Positions 32,262 to 43,552 of a DNA stretch of 64,000 nucleotides are shown here, in pieces; positions within the stretch are counted from its first letter, which is position 1; each line of letters starts with the position of its first letter. The stretch is from the NCBI GenBank assembly GCA_951640165.1, contig OX621246.1, forward strand, positions 33,994,501 to 34,058,500, read 5' to 3'. The notes under the pieces are model-generated. The model ran no database searches, was not told where the DNA came from, and saw nothing but the letters and a program-made list of their open reading frames with translations. The stretch is from Pseudoips prasinana (taxonomy: Eukaryota > Arthropoda > Insecta > Lepidoptera > Nolidae). Position numbers and translations under genes: made by a program.

Positions 32262-33034
32262 TATTCCGGTGAAACTGACTTTGTGATGGTTTATTTTAAT
32301 ATAAAGTTTTATTTTATTATTTTTATTTGCTTAACGATCAGCTTATTTAAGCTGTTACACTATCTTTAAAGAACTGTAAGACTGATTTGTAAAAGTTAAG
32401 TTTGATTAAGATAAGAGGTATGTAATGTTAAGTTTTTCAAGTGATTTTCAAGTTCCTATGTGAAACTGTAAGACTGATTCTATTTTAATAACGAAGTTGA
32501 AAATGTAAATTTTTTTGATTTCATTTATTAAATAAAACAAAATATAATTGTAATGCCGCAAGATTGATTTTGTTAATTTGACTTATGTTTAACTTTTTGG
32601 ACCAAATATAAAAAGCTGTTTCCTAATTTAATAAACTCGTTTTTTTTTCTCTTTCCCATACATTTTGATCCATCAGTTTACTCCATCTAATATAAAATCC
32701 GACTATAACTACCTATCAAACATTTCTAGGTCCTATTTTAACAAGTCAATTCACTGTAACTCTAAAATGCAGTGTATTGTCTTAACAATTTTATCCTTCG
32801 CTTCTGACGACTATTACGGCAACACAAGTTATCCACTATAATTAATTAGTTACATTATTTGTGTATATAAAACATACTGGGCTTAATAACTCATAAAATA
32901 ACCTTTAAATTGATACCAAACACTAAATACTTTCATAATTTTTCTTGGAATAATCTTCTAAAAACTAAAAAAAATGTATTTGCTCATTTAGTCAAAATCA
33001 GTTTTTCGTAGTTACAGTGTATTGGATTCACAGG

Positions 33035-33265
33035 GTACAAGTACAAGTGTATGTTAATATCCAAGTGCTGAATAAATTTCATTATTTCATTTTTTAGTAT
33101 TTGTTGTTAAGCGGCAACAGTAATACATCATCTCTGAAAATTTCAACTGTCTAACTATCACGGTTCATGAGATACAGCCTGGTAATAGACGGACAGACAG
33201 ACAGCGAAGTCTTAGTATTAGGGTCCCGTTTTACCCTTTGGGTACGGAGTACGGAACCCTAAAAA
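33035..33265 (+). repeat. Resumed repeat X end and repeat F 3' part
   Basis: 33039-33095 (AAGTACAAGTGTATGTTAAT ... AATAAATTTCATT) completes repeat X. 33096-33265 (TTAGTATTTGTTGTTAAG, ATCACGGTTCATGAGATACA, GGGTCCCGTTTTACCCTTTG) completes repeat F begun at 24304. Confidence 0.7.
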
Positions 33266-34076
33266 TAGTTTTCACTTCTATCGGCCGTCCCTAAAGATTG
33301 CTCCGCATGTTCTTTTTAATTGTAATTGTTTATGTTAGATAATATGGAAATGCCTGTTTTTTTTGTTATGTATTTTAGGCCTGGGATAAACTTCTCCTAC
33401 TGCAGAGAAATGCTCAGACTGCGTCCTCACGTTGCAAGTAATGCGTGGAAATCGGAAAATAGATGGCAAGTTCAGCTCAAATTGCCATAGAAACATTGAG
33501 ATCATGAGAAGGACAATTTCCTACACAAAGTTATTATCTATGTAAATATGTATTTACAAAAGAAAAGTATTATTATCAGGTTTCCATAGTACAAGCTCTG
33601 CTTGGTTCGGGATCAGATGGCCGTGTGTAAATAATGTCCCAGGATATTATATTATATATTTTTTATAATTCGGGTACTATTTGAAAAGAAAATGGTTTAA
33701 TTTTAGCATTAGTGTTGACCTGCTACTATCGAATATATAGATAGTACGCTGGTGCGTGAAGTAATGGGTCATTAACCACTGTGGGTTCAATAGAATCCCA
33801 GAAAAAGGTAAGATTGTTTCTTACTACACTGAGAACTACAATAACATCGATGAATGAACATAAACTCGGAAGTGAAGTTACGCTCTTGTAAATGTCACGT
33901 AACGGAGATTGATAAGTAGGCATAATAGTGGCCAATGTATGTTGCAAGTGAGGCCGAAGAAAAACCACGGCAATGTTATCTAACAGTATTTAACTCGACC
34001 CTGTTTTAAGAAAACAACGATAGTACTAGGAGCACAGTAAATGGTAGCCGTCCGATGTAACAGAAGTTGCATGGAG
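33266..34076. other. Non-coding; SINE D tail at 33575-33665
   Basis: 33575-33665 has GTTTCCATAGTACAAGCTCT and AATGTCCCAGGATATTATAT, a D-family tail without its tRNA head. The rest is unassigned, with short ORFs only. Confidence 0.5.
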
Positions 34077-34360
34077 AACTAAAAAAGCGAGTCGGACTCG
34101 CGCATATAGGTTCCGTACCCATTATTTATAAAAACGAGCAAAATCTTTTGTTGCATGGGAACCCCCTAAAATATTTATTTTATTTAGTTTTTAGTATTTG
34201 TTGTTGAAATACATCATCTGTGCAAATTTCAACTGTCTTACTATCACAGTTCATGAGATACAGCTTGGCGACAGACGGACGGACAGACAGACATACAGAC
34301 AGACAGCGAAGTCTTAGTAATAGGGTCCCGTTTTACCCTTTGGGTACGGAACCCTTAAAA
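34077..34360 (+). repeat. Dispersed repeat F, intact copy
   Basis: From GCGAGTCGGACTCGCGCATA to GGGTACGGAACCCTT. It contains a (GACA)n-type run and GTTCATGAGATACAGCTTGG. It serves as the undisrupted reference for the split copy at 24304/33265. Confidence 0.65.
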
Positions 34361-35822
34361 AAGGTACTCATTGTCTGGGAGTGACATTGCATGCGAGTCA
34401 TCCGACGCAAACACAGGCCCTGTGACACATAACTTTAATTATTTTTCGTTAAATCCATGCTTATTTTCATCACTAGTCATGACCAACTGACAGACTAGGT
34501 TTAGATATTACATTAATAGATTAAAATGGTTATGGCTATAAATTAAAGATGGTACAATTACATAAGTAATAAATGTTAACAGAATAAAGATACTAAAATA
34601 TGCACATACAAGGTGTACCATACATAGTGGACGTGAAACGTAAGGGGCTTAACTTACCCGTGAAACTAAATAACGTGAAGAACATCAATTTGCAAAATAT
34701 ACGAAATAAAGATTAACTTTACATACAAATACATATTAATTCAAGCTCTAAACTGGGAAATCATAAACTTAATCGTCCTACTGAAACGAACTTCAACTTG
34801 GTTGACAAATATACGGGTTTTGTTGCAATTGTCATAGTGTGTAGTGTGTTAAAACTGTGACGCCCAACATAATTATAAGTTGTTTTGTTTTCTATCATAT
34901 TACCTATCATTACACGCATCAGTAGCGCGTAAACATACACATATAGCAGATTAAATACTTTAACTGCATGCAATATTATGTCTATCAGATTTGAAGAGAA
35001 ATTGCTGGCTTTCGACATAAATAATTTATCAAGTTTGTAATTGTTTTGGATTTTATAAGTTATTAAAAAAAAAAAACAATTTGTTTATGGATATACCTAC
35101 CACAATTTTGGTTTATCTCTTGTTGCACACCTACGGCTTTAAGTAAATGTTCAGCTCCTTGCCATCCTAAGGTTGTCTGGAACAGATCACTTAATGCGAT
35201 AAGACGCTTCGTACAACTTGTCATTGACCATTCGATCATCAGAAAACCTTAACTGCCTTATTTCAAAACGGTAATTAAATTTAAGCCATGGGTTACCAAA
35301 ATTTTCATTTAACTTGTTTTAACTTTGACACGCGGTTAGGTCATGTCAAAATTTTAACCGCGTCGGCCCCATAAAGTTAGTCTAGGTATACTAACTTTAT
35401 GGTCTGCCCCTCATTTTAAACTAAGTTTATTGATGTTATGGACGTTTCGTTTGACGTTAGCTGTTTTACGTTTTAAAATAAATACTGAATTCCAGTTGTA
35501 TCCATCGTCATAAACTTAAAAAATCCACTGAAGAAAATCAAAAGTCCTTGAAAATGCACTGTTACGATTGTAGATCTACCATTCCATGGCTACTATACAT
35601 TGGAAAAGTCATAAAGTTGCGACACATCTTCCGATTTATCGATTAACTTTGGATAAACCAGACCCAAAAATTTTGACAGATAAAAATTAAACGACGTTTC
35701 TAGGCTGAGAAACCTTAAGTAGTTCTTTTAATAAAGATATAGCTGAGCGGGGTTCAAGTGGTTGAGCGGGGTTTAGCTGAGCCATGGTTAAGTGGCGGAT
35801 CAAGGCATTATTCATAGCCAGC
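34361..35822. other. Non-coding stretch
   Basis: No gene supported. A near-palindrome (CCATAAAGTTAGTCTAGGTA with TACTAACTTTATGG) lies at 35368-35402. Otherwise AT-rich. Confidence 0.45.
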
Positions 35823-36230
35823 TGCTCTCACCGGTCCGTAAGTGATTGGCGAGGTTAAGCAACTAGGCTCGCGGTCAGTCCATAGATGGGTGACCGCCAA
35901 AAATTTCTGAGCGTCTCCATGCTTCGGAGGGCAGTAAGCTGTCGGTTCCGGTTGTAGCCACTAAGCAACAGTCGTTAAGCCATGTCAGAAGCCTAATGGC
36001 GGCTTGAATAACTCTGACACTAGGGTAACCACTGCCCATACGATAAGTAAAGCATCTTCTAAACGGTTGCAAACTAACGTCCCAACAGTGGTCACCTTGG
36101 ATGGATGGCAACCACTAGGGTGACCATCTAGACTGCACAACTGCAGTGTAGATGGATGGCAACCACCAGGGTGACCTCTGTTGGGACGTTGGTTTGCAAC
36201 AGTGTAGAAGATGCTTAAGTAAGGCATTAT
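35823..36230 (+). mobile_element. 5S rRNA-derived SINE, interrupted by a MITE
   Basis: The head GATTGGCGAGGTTAAGCAAC, TCAGTCCATAGATGGGTGAC and the body GGCTTGAATAACTCTGACAC through CATACGATAAG match 8621-8855. The tail is split by the MITE at 36051-36215 and resumes TAAGTAAGGCATTA. Confidence 0.78.
36051..36215. mobile_element. TAA-flanked foldback MITE
   Basis: 165 bp with arms of about 46 bp starting AGCATCTTCT and including AACGTCCCAACAG. TAA flanks both sides (36048-36050 and 36216-36218), as for Harbinger-type insertions. The centre holds two direct copies of GATGGATGGCAACCAC followed by AGGGTGACC. It is inserted in the 5S-derived SINE. Confidence 0.75.
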
Positions 36231-36235
36231 CTATA

Positions 36236-36545
36236 CATACAATAAAATCGTAGGAAAGTCAAAACTCTACATTGAATATTTTTTAAGAAGGATACTTGGG
36301 GGATGATCTACTATCAATATCGAAGCCAAAAATATAGTTTTTAGAATTTTTGTCTGTTTGTCTGTATGTATGTCCGGGCTAAACTCAAAAAGTGCTGCAT
36401 GGATTTACTTCAAATTTTGCATGAATATTATACTAAGAGGTCAGGTCAACATATAGGGTACATATTATCACGCTATCAGCTACAGGGGAGGAGCTGTGAT
36501 AATATATAAAACTTAACGCGGGTAAAACCGCGGGGCACAGCTAGT
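36236..36545 (-). repeat. Dispersed repeat E2, minus
   Basis: Inverse of 22585-22890, ending GGGTAAAACCGCGGGGCACA then GCTAG. Confidence 0.65.
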
Positions 36546-36820
36546 TTAAAATAATTATTTAAGCCAAATTGTGTAGCAGGGCATATTACAAAATTTATGA
36601 TTAAGTATTTAAGTGACAAAAGTGGTTTGGATTGAGTTGTTCTGAGCACACGTGATTGTAATTAATCTTAAGTATTTTTATTTTAAAAAATGATTCTTAC
36701 TGAGTTTTCTGGTAGTGTTTCTCAGTAGCTGCCACGTCATGCACTGCACGGTAGGGTAAAATATGACGATTCCACATAAATATTTTTTTTTAGGGAATAC
36801 ATTATTTTTGACTTTGACTT
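36546..36820 (+). repeat. LINE 3' end, family Y
   Basis: GCCAAATTGTGTAGCAGGGC, CAGTAGCTGCCACGTCATGC and a TTTTTGACTTTGACTTT end. An inverse copy lies at 60597-60975. The tandem GACTTT at the 3' end is a usual LINE terminus. Confidence 0.6.
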
Positions 36821-37200
36821 TACCCATGAGCGCCTCATCTCCTTGTATATTCATTAGTTCTCCAAACTAAACAAGCCGTGAACAATAAACATGCTCCATC
36901 AATTATTCCCCACAATAAGAATAGGGGCGTTAATAGCAACATTCTTATTAACTCGACCCCATTCTATAATCTTTTAAACCGATTGACGTACACGAAGATT
37001 TTATTGAAACGTTTGAGCTACGAATCGGTTTCATTTTATTGCCAGACTTCGAGAATACTTAACAGAAATTTATAAGTCTATTATATACCTCGGACGAATG
37101 AGAGGTTTTGAAATAAAATGTACATAGTTTGGGATGCAAAAGTAGATCATGTTCGAATGTGTATGTGTATACAAATCTCTATTATTAGAATGAAAATAAT
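36821..37200. other. Non-coding stretch
   Basis: A 65-codon plus-strand ORF (36878-37075) has no motif. Nothing supported. Confidence 0.4.
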
Positions 37201-37341
37201 GTACAGACGCCAGCACATCCAGCTACCCCAATCTGTCAGATTTCTTTTGTAGATTTTCAACTTTATCACAAAAGCATAAGGTTCACTTTCAATTGGGCAA
37301 ATTTGACAGATTGGGGTAGCTTGATGTACTGGCGTCTGTAC
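37201..37341. mobile_element. Foldback MITE family M1, intact copy
   Basis: GTACAGACGCCAGCACATCC and the inverse end TGTACTGGCGTCTGTAC. AGCTACCCCAATCTGTCA pairs with TGACAGATTGGGGTAGCT. The loop is about 60 bp. Best-preserved copy. Confidence 0.78.
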
Positions 37342-37544
37342 CTATCACCTACCTACTTATGGCTACTTATTCTGTGAATAAAGATTATTATGATTAAGGC
37401 ATTAATCGATTTCTTAAAGAAAACCTTTGCATGGGTAAGAGTTTATTCAATAATACCGCTAATTTTGTAATGAAGTATGCTGTACCAATGAAGTAAACTA
37501 AAAATAAGTTAACTTAAATATTATTAGTTGTAAACAATAATAAA

Positions 37545-37775
37545 TATCTTGGAACAACTAGCATACTGCTATCTGATCCCAATCTATGCAGAATCTGTGC
37601 TATGGCAGCCAGACAACTAATAAACATTTTTATTTATTGCTAAATACATATCATATTATATAATTTACACCTAGATAAGAACACATAATTATGCTCATCA
37701 TCACACAAATATGTGTACAGGGTTGGGATCAAACCCACGACCATAGGCTAAAAAATTAGACCGAAAAGCAACAAG
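37545..37775 (-). mobile_element. SINE family D-like, minus
   Basis: TCTTGGAACAACTAGC and TGATCCCAATCTATGCAGAA match the D tail. GGGATCAAACCCACGACC is the inverse of a box B with changes. A divergent copy. Confidence 0.5.
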
Positions 37776-37799
37776 ACACTGACACCTGTCATGGAAGCA

Positions 37800-39576
37800 T
37801 TATTACTAGTTTATTGGAGTCAATTTGAGCCACATATAAAAAAAATAATTAAAGTTATGGTAGACTATACTTTTTATACTATTTTTTGACACGTTGTAGT
37901 AAAGTTGTTTGGGGCTATATACATTTAAAGCAGGAATAGGAACAAAGTATTCATTCAAATAGAACGAATGAGTGAACGAAATGCATGTATTCAGAGCACA
38001 ATACACACGAGGACACTTTAAATTGGTTACCAAGCATTAATATTAATGTGCCAGTATTATGGTAATGCTTTAATCTGAGGGTGGGTGAATAACCGACGAT
38101 ATTGCTTTCAAAATACAATAGAATGTTAAGAGAAGCTATTTAAAAATTAACATTTTGTTTTGGTGTTCGTCAAGGAAAAAATGCTTTCTTATATCCCGAA
38201 CGTGTAGGGCACTCATTATCCAGTTTAAGAACTGTGAATAGTAGGGATGTACTACGTAAACATTTACGTCAAATGGTTCTAAAAATATACAAATGTCTGA
38301 TAATAAAATAACAATAAAACTGATCGATCGTGTGCCTGAAACCTTCAAAAGTATTTTTAATAAATTCTCTTGTATTGCATAAAAATTTTGTCTTTGACCT
38401 CATTCAGCTTATATACTCCATGATGGCCAAAATATCGAATAAAAAAAACGTATGAGCATTTTTAGTCTGTATTTCAATTATACTTTTTACAGATATCTTA
38501 ATATAGGCGGGAAATATTAGTATTATTCATTTTCGACTGGCGCACGGCGTCATATTAGTACAGAAGTTTGTTTTACAACTCCTCGTCTGAGTAGTGGGAT
38601 GGCGTGATAAATAACCCGTCGACATTTATAATCTGTTTCACGCCACCACTAAATGTATTTTTTACGAGGCTTACGTCGAAAATATATTCGGAAAGTTGCC
38701 ATACCAAAGTGTATATTATTCAAAACAATGTAAGTATTAAAATTCCGATATAAGTTTACAGTTTGTAAATCTTCCATTAGTTTTATACCTCGAGTGGCAT
38801 CATTCGCTACGCGGTAGACCATAGACCACTTCACACGAGAAAAACCAAAGATATTAAATAAAACAGGCATGTTTTCTTTCATGATAACCGCCTGCGTAAA
38901 TGATCTAATCACGTAAGCATAGCATAGATCAGTATAGCAATGATGCAGCTTCCATTTACCCCGTAATACTTATCAGCTATCACTGTGGTATCGCCTACAA
39001 ATTTTCTCTCTGGCTACACGAGCTATAATAAATATTTCAGGCCTAGGCACACACAAAAATGTTTACTGTGGAGGGGCCGGAGTTACTGAATAAAGAGATC
39101 TATAGTTCCGCAGTGTAGATACATTCGATTTTATTTCGAATCGATTTCAAGGAGCCACTCCGAATGACGTAGGCAGTTTGTTTATCCAATCGATTTAGCA
39201 ATAAAAGCTTGTTCTATTTTCAGTAGTTCATTATTTTACACACTCATAAACGTCCTAAGGGTTACGGATGGTTCCTGTAGTAAAGTGGGCGCGTAGATGA
39301 GTAATCGATGTCTAATTATAATCTGTAAATGTACAATATGTTTTACGAGTTACCGTTAGAAGTCAATAGTCTATTACACAATGTGAAAATAAATCCCTGG
39401 TGATTTTGCTACTGGCGTATAAGTTGCAATTATTCTGTTTAAATTACTCTGCCTTCTTCTTTGTTGAGACATGTTTGGTAGCTTGTAAACGTTGTAAATG
39501 TGAGCTCACACCCCTTATCAATAGGCCACAGCCCTTATCAATAACAATATATATTTATATGAAATAATAAACTTAC
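37800..39576. other. Intron sequence, nothing recognised
   Basis: Several ORFs of 60-90 codons, mostly on the minus strand (37806, 38136, 38649), show no motif or splice support. Probably intron of the GPCR gene. Confidence 0.5.
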
Positions 39577-39823
39577 CTATTGACTGTAATAGCCACCATA
39601 GACAGTAATGACACCGCCTCATTCCCGTAGAACACGAACGCGAACATCTTGCAGAGCTCCTCTCCTAAGCCCCACTCCTGCCTTATGTAGCGATTGGCAG
39701 TAAGCGGGAGGTTGATGGAGCAGAACAGGAGGTCGGACACGCAGAGGGACAGCACGAACATGGTCGTCACATGGCCACGGAGCTTTGGGTGCATCAGAAG
39801 CGCTATCGTGGTTACCAAGTTAC
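39577..39823 (-). CDS. GPCR exon encoding TM1 end, TM2 and TM3 (Tre1/moody-like)
   Basis: First supported exon. The acceptor TTGTTCCAG ends at 39824. The exon starts inside a Gly codon (G|GT) and reads NLVTTIALLMHPKLRGHVTT, the GN motif of TM1. TM2 is MFVLSLCVSDLLFCSINLPL with the conserved Asp. ECL1 has the Trp (RQEWGLGEELC), and Cys in ELCKMF is the usual TM3 disulfide partner. TM3 runs FAFVFYGNEAVSLLSMVAITVNR. The donor AG|GTAAGT at 39576-39577 leaves phase 2, fitting the exon at 14117-14219. The NRY and GNEAVSLLSMVAIT resemble insect Tre1/moody receptors, which act in germ-cell migration and the glial barrier in Drosophila. Choosing between them needs the C-terminus. Upstream exon(s) with the signal and start were not found. 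Confidence 0.88.
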
Positions 39824-40021
39824 CTGGAACAAGGATATTAATATAAACACATTCTTGTGCTAACACAGAAAAGGGATACTAGTTACATTACAATGACATC
39901 TTTAAATCGTCTTCGTATTTAGATTGGTTTTTCTTAACACGCCGAAGGGAATATCGCGATTGGTCTCTGTTTATATTACTGTTGACTGTTCTCAATAAAT
40001 GTTACGAGACGATTGAAAGAT

Positions 40022-40262
40022 CATCATATCAGCCGAATGACGTTCACTGCTGGACAAAGACCTCCCTAAAAGATTTTCACAATAGAGTTGTCTCCATAAT
40101 TTGCAGGGATATGCCAAAATTGCCACGCTTGGCAGACGGGTTGGCGATCAGAGTATGATGGTTATAGTACACAGAGAGACGCTGCTGCCCGTTCTCTTGG
40201 AGATATTCTCCCGGGTCGAAATTTGCGCCCGGTGGGGTTTATCTTTGTGATCAACATGAGGC
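40022..40262 (-). mobile_element. Non-autonomous element family G, minus
   Basis: ATCATATCAGCCGAATGACG, CTGGACAAAGACCTCC and GCCACGCTTGGCAGACGGGT, then ACAGAGAGACGCTGCTGCCC. The 3' end (left here) resembles the end of the RTE LINE. Other copies: 43358-43545, 47838-49040, 50735-50910, 56213-56470 and 62500-62720. Confidence 0.7.
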
Positions 40263-41227
40263 ACAGTTCATAGCATAGTATCTCTATCTAAGGGTTAATT
40301 GAGTAGTACAAATTATGCCCCTGTAACAGCTGTTCTACACACATATCTAAATGTTTACGAAAACAAATCACTACAAGTATTTGTACTGGGAACTGAAGCC
40401 GGTTTTCAGATTATAATGCGGATATACCATAAAATTATTGAAATTCCAATTAGGTGATTTTAAGGATATGTAAATATTGTACAGTCTTGTTTGTATATAT
40501 AAACCATACTGAATTCACAGCCGTGCAATGGTAGAGCAGAGAATTCTAATTGGTTTATCGGCTCTTTGAATAAGTTGTTATTAGTTAAGGAAGGCTGCGA
40601 GCAGAGTTTAATTTATAAAAACATACATTAATGCCATGTCTTGAAGTAAAACGATGGGTTATTTTCTCAACAAACTACTCTCTATGACTCAAACAATTAA
40701 CGAATACTACTTATGTGACGATTCTCTTTAGTACATATGGAATAACATCGGAACGGTCGATTAGCAAATACTCGGGGTACTCTGCCTCCCCAATCAGTTG
40801 GCAAGGAGAAATTAAATAGATCCCCGTATATCTGGCGCTTTTGACAACAGTTTATAGGTAGGAAGGCCTATCAATGGGTGCGATTATGTACATAAATCTT
40901 TCAGTAGGTATATCTCATTCCCCTTTGACCTAATTACAAAATATAAATGCTTAATTGTTACATTACATTTACTTTACTGGTAATGCCCCAATAAACAAGG
41001 CAATGTACCTGTTAGTACATACTGTACTTAGCTATCCGATATAGGCAAACAATTCGTTTCGATTCGATTGGCATGTCTCGAGTACGCACTTACCTACCGA
41101 ACTCAACTTCACTGGGAACTTAAATGGCTTTGGTTGTAATGGATTGTATAAACATAAACAAACTTTTGAAATGCATAACGCTCTTCTTGTCCGACATTCT
41201 TATATTATTTGTTGTTCATACTAAAAT
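40263..41227. other. Non-coding stretch
   Basis: No gene or repeat that I can support. Confidence 0.45.
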
Positions 41228-41460
41228 TAGAGAAACAGACAATATAGACTGACGCCTGTTTCCCAAGGGGGTAGGCATAGACAATAGATTTCCATTTGTC
41301 ACGATTCTTAAACACATGTTTTGCCTCGTTTACTCTTATTATATTCCTCAAACATACTCGCGGGTATTGGGTACTTTTTGAGAACATATCCGATTTGGTT
41401 AGAGAATGTGCAACGAGATCTCACTCTTCCGGTTATATTTCTAGGTATACTTCTTTTGTC
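41228..41460 (-). repeat. LINE 3' coding remnant, family X2, minus
   Basis: The minus frame reads NIIRVNEAKHVFKNRDKWKS then IVYAYPLGKQA, matching 21450-21625. Confidence 0.55.
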
Positions 41461-42879
41461 AATCTTCTTTCATTCATCCTTTCCAAATTCCCATTAGTGT
41501 GTTTTGTTTTTCAAAACACTTAAAATTCTGGAGATCAGTTTGACCAACCATTTGTTTTATTAAAAGAGTTATTTCTAGTTTTAAGAGACATTCCTACACG
41601 AAATCTGTTCAAATATCAGGTATGTATTTGACGTTAAAATAAATCCGTCACGCACACTCATATCGTTGAAGTGTAAGTGTAATCTGATCTTCTTTTAAGT
41701 GACTGAACCGAGCTTTTATTGTTTGACCTAAACATTAGCTGTGGGTTTATTACCTCATTATTGACAGTGCCGTTAAGTGTCAATTTGCATGTCAATACAC
41801 CTGTTTTTGACAACTGGTAGTATTTAAACTCCTACTTTGTCAGTAGTTTTACTATTAAGTATTTTGTCTTTTATAGCATTATTAATCGGGTCTTCGTGGC
41901 AAATGATGAACTACAGCGTTGAACCTGAGTAATTTTGTTTTCATAAATGGTACGAAAGTAAAAGATGGAATTGTTGCAAAAGCTATAAAAATCTACTACG
42001 TACCAAGCCTTATTACGAGTCTACAGACTAACTAAACACATGAGCTAATTCGATTTCTCTATGGAAACTAACCATTAAAATTGGCAAAACTTATCACGAC
42101 ATTAACTAATAATAGTGCAACAGGCACGTCGAAAGCTCGAACTTATCATTATATTTCGTTTTTGACCAATTCGTCAAAATTTGGTCTGAATTCATACAGA
42201 TGCCTTAACCGCCGCACCGGGTCGTATAAAATTAGATAGAACATAAATTAAAAACTGACAAAACTGAAATGGGAAGATTCAATTTATAGATTTTATGATA
42301 TAAACGCATTAGATGAAACTTCTCGATGTAGGTTTCCTTGGAGCTTGGTTTGTCATATACAATCAACGTGGGCAATACCGCCAAAAACTAGAGAACAGAC
42401 TCTAATCTGTAAAAATAATAATACAACTTTATTAAAAAAAAGGAACTAAAGCTATAACTTATTTGATGGTCCATTTTCTTATCACGGAAGTGCACTCATT
42501 CGTTGTGCGCGTAAATAATAAGAGTAATATATATTTTCACAACAATTTATAATAATAAATCATTTGTTATTATATAAAAATGAAGGATACAGGATACAAT
42601 AAATTAAAACAGCAACACAAATATAACTTTGCATCAAACAGACAAAAAGTAATTATCTTGTTACTAAAGTATTACGGACACTTGATAGATATAGGTATTG
42701 CGAATCTACAGGGTGTAACACAAATAGTAGACGTAGCTTAAAGCGCTTAATTTGCCTATGGAACTGAAAAAGTAAAACAAATCAGTATACTTACCAAATA
42801 TATAAGAATAATATTAACTTCTCATACAATAATAACCATCAGCTGATGCCATTTATATTTGTACAGGGCTAATAGCTAG
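41461..42879. other. Non-coding stretch
   Basis: AT-rich; no gene or repeat recognised. Confidence 0.45.
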
Positions 42880-43003
42880 ATGCTCTCACCAGTCCGTAAG
42901 TGATGGGCGAGGTTAAGCAATAAGCTCGCGGTCAGTCCATAGACGGGTCCTGAGCGTATCCGTGCTTCAGAGGGCACTTAATCTGTCGGTCCCGGTTGAT
43001 GGG
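42880..43003 (+). mobile_element. 5S rRNA-derived SINE, truncated
   Basis: GCTCTCACCAGTCCGTAAGT, GCGAGGTTAAGCAATAAGCT and GGTCAGTCCATAGACGGGT, then the start of the body (TGCTTCAGAGGGCACTTAAT). The 3' half is absent. Confidence 0.7.
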
Positions 43004-43117
43004 GTTGCATAGTATACTGTACTTGATCGAAAAAAGTGGCGCTTGCGCCGACGTCCCTAACGCATCATAATAAAGTATTCAATATTTTAAGTTTTGGTTT
43101 AATTCGTATTCATTCGT

Positions 43118-43322
43118 TTTTTTAAGACAACGCCCGCACTCGGGGAATCTAATCCCTGTGTCGCGGGGTACTTTACAAACATATGTAAGTATACTAGACG
43201 GACAGAAATTACATCCGAACAACTATTTATGGGTCACACAATAATATTTGTCCGGCGCGAGACTCGAACCCGCGACACGAAGAGGCAAGGCGACTACCTT
43301 GGCCGCTGCGCCACGCCAGTGT
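43118..43322 (-). mobile_element. SINE family B, minus
   Basis: AATCTAATCCCTGTGTCGCG at the left. At the right, the inverse of a full tRNA-like head, with GAGACTCGAACCCGCGACAC and GGCCGCTGCGCCACGCCAGT. Confidence 0.8.
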
Positions 43323-43357
43323 ATTCGCAATGCAAAGCGTAAATCTAATCTCAATAT

Positions 43358-43545
43358 ATGTTGACAGCGAAGAATATAACCACAATTTACCAGAGAACGG
43401 GAAGCAGCGTCTCTCTGTGTACTATGAACATCATATTGCCATCTTCAACCCGTCTGCCAAGCGTAGGGATTATGGCACATCCTTCAAATCAAATTATTAG
43501 GGGAGACCTTAGTCCACCAGTGGAGGTCTTTCGACAAATATGATA
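43358..43545 (+). mobile_element. Non-autonomous element family G
   Basis: GAGAACGGGAAGCAGCGTCT, CAACCCGTCTGCCAAGCGTA and GTGGAGGTCTTTCGACAAAT, ending in ATGATAATAAT. Confidence 0.65.
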
Positions 43546-43552
43546 ATAATAT

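Larger units (their letters stand above)
29469..33034 (+). mobile_element. 3.57-kb DNA transposon, GTAC duplication, Sola-like
   Basis: The ends CCTGTGAATCCAAAACACTG (29469) and, inverted, CCTGTGAATCCAATACACTG (ending 33034) match at 22 of the first 24 bases. GTAC flanks both sides (29465-29468 and 33035-33038). The interior holds one long intact ORF (29937-32261) and repeats of CAGTGTATTG near both ends. It is inserted 10 bases from the Jockey duplication, in the same X repeat. A 4-bp duplication with a DDE-like ORF suggests the Sola group, but this is inference. Nothing in the element looks broken, so it may be an autonomous copy. Confidence 0.85.

Noticed and set aside
29469..33034. piggyBac element, because the ends begin CC(C)T and end (G)GG
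   Set aside because: The duplicated target is GTAC, not TTAA, and the ORF lacks a recognisable piggyBac catalytic pattern.
37806..38912. Three minus ORFs of 70-87 codons as extra GPCR exons
   Set aside because: No TM-like motif matching the missing N-terminus, and the position downstream of the TM1-TM3 exon is wrong for it.
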